Of a DNA stretch of 10,108 nucleotides, positions 7,067 through 10,108 are shown in pieces. This stretch comes from Desulfobacterales bacterium (GTDB taxonomy: Bacteria; Desulfobacterota; Desulfobacteria; Desulfobacterales; Desulfobacteraceae), in NCBI GenBank assembly GCA_022361095.1, contig JAKSBO010000288.1, positions 1-10,108 of the forward strand, in the 5' to 3' direction. The translations under genes were made by a program, and so were the position numbers. Within the stretch, counting starts at the first letter, position 1, and every line of letters begins with the position of its first letter. The notes beneath the pieces are model-generated. The model saw nothing but the letters and a program-made list of their open reading frames with translations. It made no database searches and was not told the origin of the DNA.

Positions 7067-9064
7067 ATGACCTGCCAGCCATTAAAAACACCGACAATCC
7101 TGGCACCTGCCGGGGATATACACTCTTTTCTTGCCGCCATAGCAGCGGGTGCAGACGCAGTTTACTGCGGTCTTAAAATATTTTCAGCCCGCATGGAAGC
7201 AGGCAATTTTTCCATTGAAGAATTGGCAAGACTAACCAAACTTGCCCATTCAAAAGGCGTTGCGGTGTATGTTGCCTTTAATGCCATCATTAAGGAATCC
7301 GAAACAGACAAGGCGCGCCGTATTCTTGACAAGCTTGTCAGATACACGGATGTCGATGCCTTGATTATCCAGGATACGGCCATGGTCACCCTTGCCGGAC
7401 AGGCAGGATTTAAAGGCAAACTCCATCTATCCACCCTGGGCAACTGCACCCACCCAGCCGGACTTGAAGCAGCCCAAAAAACGGGTTTTTCCAAGGTGGT
7501 GCTGCCCAGGGAATTCAGCCTAGATGACATCAGGACCATGGCAGCAGCAGTCCCAGGCACCATGGATTTAGAGGTGTTTATCCATGGTGCGCTTTGTTAC
7601 TCCGTGTCAGGCCGGTGCTACTGGAGTTCCTGGTTTGGCGGGAAAAGCGCCTTGCGGGGACGTTGTGTTCAGCCCTGCCGGCGGCTGTATGAGCAAAATG
7701 GAAAAAAGGCCCGGTACTTCTCCTGCATGGATCTGTCAGCGGATGTACTGGCCAAAGTGCTCAAAGAGATCCCCAATATCAGCACCTGGAAAATTGAAGG
7801 CCGGAAAAAAAGCCCCCACTATGTTTATTATACGGTAATGGCCTATAAGCTGCTCAGGGATGCGCCGGACCAAAAAAAACAGGCCTTGTCGTTTTTAGCC
7901 TATGCCTTGGGCAGACAGGGCAGCCACTACAACCTGTTGTCCCATCGGGTTTCAAATCCTCTGAATCACACGTCCGATACCGGATCAGGCCTGTTTTTAG
8001 GCCGGATAAAAAATCCGGAGAATCCTTATTTTATTTCGAGGGAAGCGCTTATGCCGGGGGATCTTTTGCGTATCGGGTATGAAGAAGAGGCATTTCACCA
8101 AATCCAGAAGGTGACCCGGGCTGTCCCTAAAAAAGGCAAATATTTTTTAGCACCCAAAAAAGGCAGGCGTGTCGGCAAAGGCACTGCCGTTTTCATGATT
8201 GACCGCAAAGGGAGTGAACTTGAAGCACAATTATCACGCTTGGATGCCGAACTGGGAAAAATATCCAAAGTAACGATCAAGCCGTCCAACCACTTTGGCG
8301 CCCACCCAAAGGCCGCGGACAAAACAAAACCACCTGGCCAAACAGGGGCCCACAGGAAAAAAAAACAGCCTGATATACACAAAATGGATGTTTACAGAAA
8401 AACGCCGCCTAATTTGAAAACAAATAACGACAAAGGCGTATGGATCTCAGCAAACAATTATGGCACCAAAGCCTCTTCCCGGGCATGGTTGTGGCTGGAC
8501 CCCGTCATTTTCCCCCAAGAGGAGAAGATCTGTCAAAACTATATAAAAACAGCATTAAAAAAAGGGGCAAAGAACTTTGTGCTCAATTCCCCCTGGCAGA
8601 TATCGTTTTTTGATAACCCCGGAAAACTGAACATCTGGGCAGGGCCCTTTTGCAATGTCACCAATAGCCTTGCTGTGGAAACACTCAAAAACAAAGGTTT
8701 TTCAGGGGCCATTGTAAGTCCGGAACTGGAGAGCCAGACCCTGTTGTCTTTGCCTGAATCAAGCTGCCTGCCTTTGGGCGCAGTCTGCCGGGCAAACTGG
8801 CCTGTGGCCATATCAAGAATTGCAGCCCCGGACTTGAATATCGGAAAAGGCTTTAAGAGTCCCATGGGAGAAGTCGCCTGGACCAGCAAGTACAATGCGG
8901 CCTACCACACCTTCCCCAACTGGTATCTGGACCTGTCATCCAAAACCCACGAACTAAAACAGGCCGGTTTTGTCATGCTTGTTAACCTGTTTGAAAATAT
9001 ACCCAAAGGCATCCGGATGAAGCCTCGCCCAGGCACCTGGAACTGGCACCTGAAATTGCTTTAA
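7067..9064 (+). CDS. U32 family protein (peptidase/RNA-hydroxylase-like), 665 residues
   Basis: This belongs to the U32 family, annotated as collagenase-like peptidases but including the E. coli RNA hydroxylation factors TrhP and RlhA and the ubiquinone hydroxylation proteins UbiU/UbiV. The N-terminal half has ILAPAGDIHSFLAAIAAGADAVYCG (11-35) and the U32 signature EVFIHGALCYSVSGRC (169-184). The cysteines that may carry a [4Fe-4S] cluster are C177, C184, C200 and C204 (RGRCVQPCRR). KIEGRKKSPHYV (242-253) is the conserved continuation. The middle has a beta-domain up to about 380, then a Lys/His/Pro-rich linker (405-457). The last ~200 residues resemble a second U32-like unit (GPFCNVTNSLAVETL at 526-540, SPELE at 551-555). 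Length is close to RlhA (about 650). AAGAG before the ATG is a modest ribosome site. It is followed after 19 nt by the sigma-54 activator. RNA modification is favoured over proteolysis, but the substrate is not proven. Confidence 0.88.
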   Translation: MTCQPLKTPTILAPAGDIHSFLAAIAAGADAVYCGLKIFSARMEAGNFSIEELARLTKLAHSKGVAVYVAFNAIIKESETDKARRILDKLVRYTDVDALIIQDTAMVTLAGQAGFKGKLHLSTLGNCTHPAGLEAAQKTGFSKVVLPREFSLDDIRTMAAAVPGTMDLEVFIHGALCYSVSGRCYWSSWFGGKSALRGRCVQPCRRLYEQNGKKARYFSCMDLSADVLAKVLKEIPNISTWKIEGRKKSPHYVYYTVMAYKLLRDAPDQKKQALSFLAYALGRQGSHYNLLSHRVSNPLNHTSDTGSGLFLGRIKNPENPYFISREALMPGDLLRIGYEEEAFHQIQKVTRAVPKKGKYFLAPKKGRRVGKGTAVFMIDRKGSELEAQLSRLDAELGKISKVTIKPSNHFGAHPKAADKTKPPGQTGAHRKKKQPDIHKMDVYRKTPPNLKTNNDKGVWISANNYGTKASSRAWLWLDPVIFPQEEKICQNYIKTALKKGAKNFVLNSPWQISFFDNPGKLNIWAGPFCNVTNSLAVETLKNKGFSGAIVSPELESQTLLSLPESSCLPLGAVCRANWPVAISRIAAPDLNIGKGFKSPMGEVAWTSKYNAAYHTFPNWYLDLSSKTHELKQAGFVMLVNLFENIPKGIRMKPRPGTWNWHLKLL

Positions 9065-9083
9065 AAAAAAGAGGGGGGCAAAA

Positions 9084-10108
9084 ATGGACGTATTTCCTGA
9101 AGTTCATCAATTAATGAGATCTCCGCTGGATTTTGCCCATATCCTGGATGAAATTCCTTTGGGTATTATGGTGATGGACACGGATTTACGCGTGGTTTAC
9201 CTAAACCAGTTTTTCCAGGCACTGACAGGGTTTTCCCTGGATATTGCCAGGGGTATTCCCTGTAAAAACATCCTGCGCAGCTCCGCATGCATCCTCAACT
9301 GTCCGGTCCTTGCCACCCACCGCAAAAACAGGTCCATATCCTGTACCAGCGACATTATCAACACAGACCGCCAGAAACTGCCGGTGCGCATTACCACGGC
9401 ACAAATAACGGATACTTTGGGCCATTTCACAGGTTATATGGAAACCATAGAAGATATGAGAAGCAGTGCCACCGATGATCCCGAAAAAAACGTGGCTTAC
9501 AGTTTTGCCAATATCATCGGCCGAAGCCGGAAAATGGAAATGATCTTTCAGACCCTTCCCGTGCTTGCCCAGAGTGATACCTCCATCCTGATCACCGGGG
9601 AAACAGGCACGGGCAAGGATCTTGTGGCGGAAGCAGTACACCAGACATCCGGGCGTGCAGACGGCCCATTCATTAAAATAAACTGCGGCGCACTGCCGGA
9701 AACCCTTTTGGAATCCGAAATATTCGGTCACATGAAGGGGGCGTTCACCGGTGCTGTGGAAAACAAACCGGGCCGGTTCAAACTGGCACACAACGGTACT
9801 ATTTTCTTAACGGAAATCGGAGATCTGCCGCTGCCGCTCCAGGTAAAACTGCTCACATTCCTTGATGACAGGATCATCTATCCTTTAGGTGCCACCAAAG
9901 GATTTAATGCCAATGTAAGAATTATTGCCGCCACCCACCGGGATCTGGAATATATGGTCTCCATTGGTAAATTCAGAAAAGACCTGCTGTTCCGCCTGAA
10001 TGTGGCCAGGATACATCTGCCCCCCTTGCGGGAACGGGACGCCGACATCCGCCTTCTGCTTGACCATTTTTTGAATTATTACACAAAAAAACAAGACAAA
10101 AAAATAAA
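9084..10108 (+). CDS. PAS domain sigma-54-dependent transcriptional activator (3' end outside window)
   Basis: 341 codons are visible. Residues ~18-125 form a PAS domain (IPLGIMVMDTDLRVVYLNQFF at 24-44) with Cys60, Cys69, Cys73 and Cys87, the middle three fitting the 'C...C...CP' pattern seen in many deltaproteobacterial PAS activators; a redox or metal role is possible. The AAA+ domain from ~142 has Walker A GETGTGKD (172-179), the sigma-54 contact loop GAFTGA (219-224), ATHRD (283-287), the arginine-finger region FRKDLLFRL (297-305) and LPPLRER (312-318). Walker B reads IFLTE (240-244), with Thr243 in place of the usual Asp. The helix-turn-helix is beyond the window. GAGGGGGG ends six bases before the start. 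Only 19 nt separate it from the U32 gene, so co-transcription is likely. The signal and target genes are unknown. Confidence 0.93.
   Translation, partial: MDVFPEVHQLMRSPLDFAHILDEIPLGIMVMDTDLRVVYLNQFFQALTGFSLDIARGIPCKNILRSSACILNCPVLATHRKNRSISCTSDIINTDRQKLPVRITTAQITDTLGHFTGYMETIEDMRSSATDDPEKNVAYSFANIIGRSRKMEMIFQTLPVLAQSDTSILITGETGTGKDLVAEAVHQTSGRADGPFIKINCGALPETLLESEIFGHMKGAFTGAVENKPGRFKLAHNGTIFLTEIGDLPLPLQVKLLTFLDDRIIYPLGATKGFNANVRIIAATHRDLEYMVSIGKFRKDLLFRLNVARIHLPPLRERDADIRLLLDHFLNYYTKKQDKKI

Noticed and set aside
9201..9791. 196-codon minus-strand open frame opposite the sigma-54 activator
   Set aside because: The plus strand encodes unmistakable PAS and AAA+ motifs over the same bases; the reverse product shows no family features.

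Overview
The window looks like part of a chromosome from a Gram-negative, rod-shaped deltaproteobacterial relative, most likely a Desulfobacteraceae-type sulfate reducer. That placement is an inference from gene order (mreB-mreC-mreD-mrdA), from the style of the sigma-54 regulator and large U32 protein, and from moderate base composition. No rRNA or metabolic marker in the window proves it.

Left part (1-4809, all minus strand): a cell-wall block. In transcription order it holds an LD-carboxypeptidase (ldcA) joined by an ATGA stop/start overlap to a serine hydrolase of the beta-lactamase/transpeptidase fold. After a 113-nt gap with a possible promoter comes the canonical elongasome operon mreB-mreC-mreD-mrdA, with mrdA (PBP2) cut by the window edge. 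These genes link murein-peptide recycling with lateral wall growth.

Middle part (4810-7066): an accessory stretch with long non-coding intervals. It carries an 89-residue protein with a Nif11-like N-terminal domain, a perfect 41-nt inverted repeat downstream of it, a membrane-anchored protein ending in an Ada-like four-cysteine domain, and a minus-strand single-domain cupin. Two diverged copies of an ~81-nt element (59 of 81 bases identical by hand count, no gaps) lie just upstream of the Nif11-like gene and of the U32 gene. Both are in the same orientation and in probable 5' leaders.

Right part (7067-10108, plus strand): a 665-residue U32 family (peptidase/hydroxylase-like) protein, followed 19 nt later by a PAS-AAA+ sigma-54-dependent activator that runs off the window. 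The activator has four cysteines in or near its PAS domain. It also has Thr where the Walker B Asp is expected, although GAFTGA and Walker A are intact.

The most unusual items are the paired leader element, the orphan Nif11-like gene with its perfect palindrome, and the Walker B change. No CRISPR array, IS transposase, tRNA or rRNA was seen.
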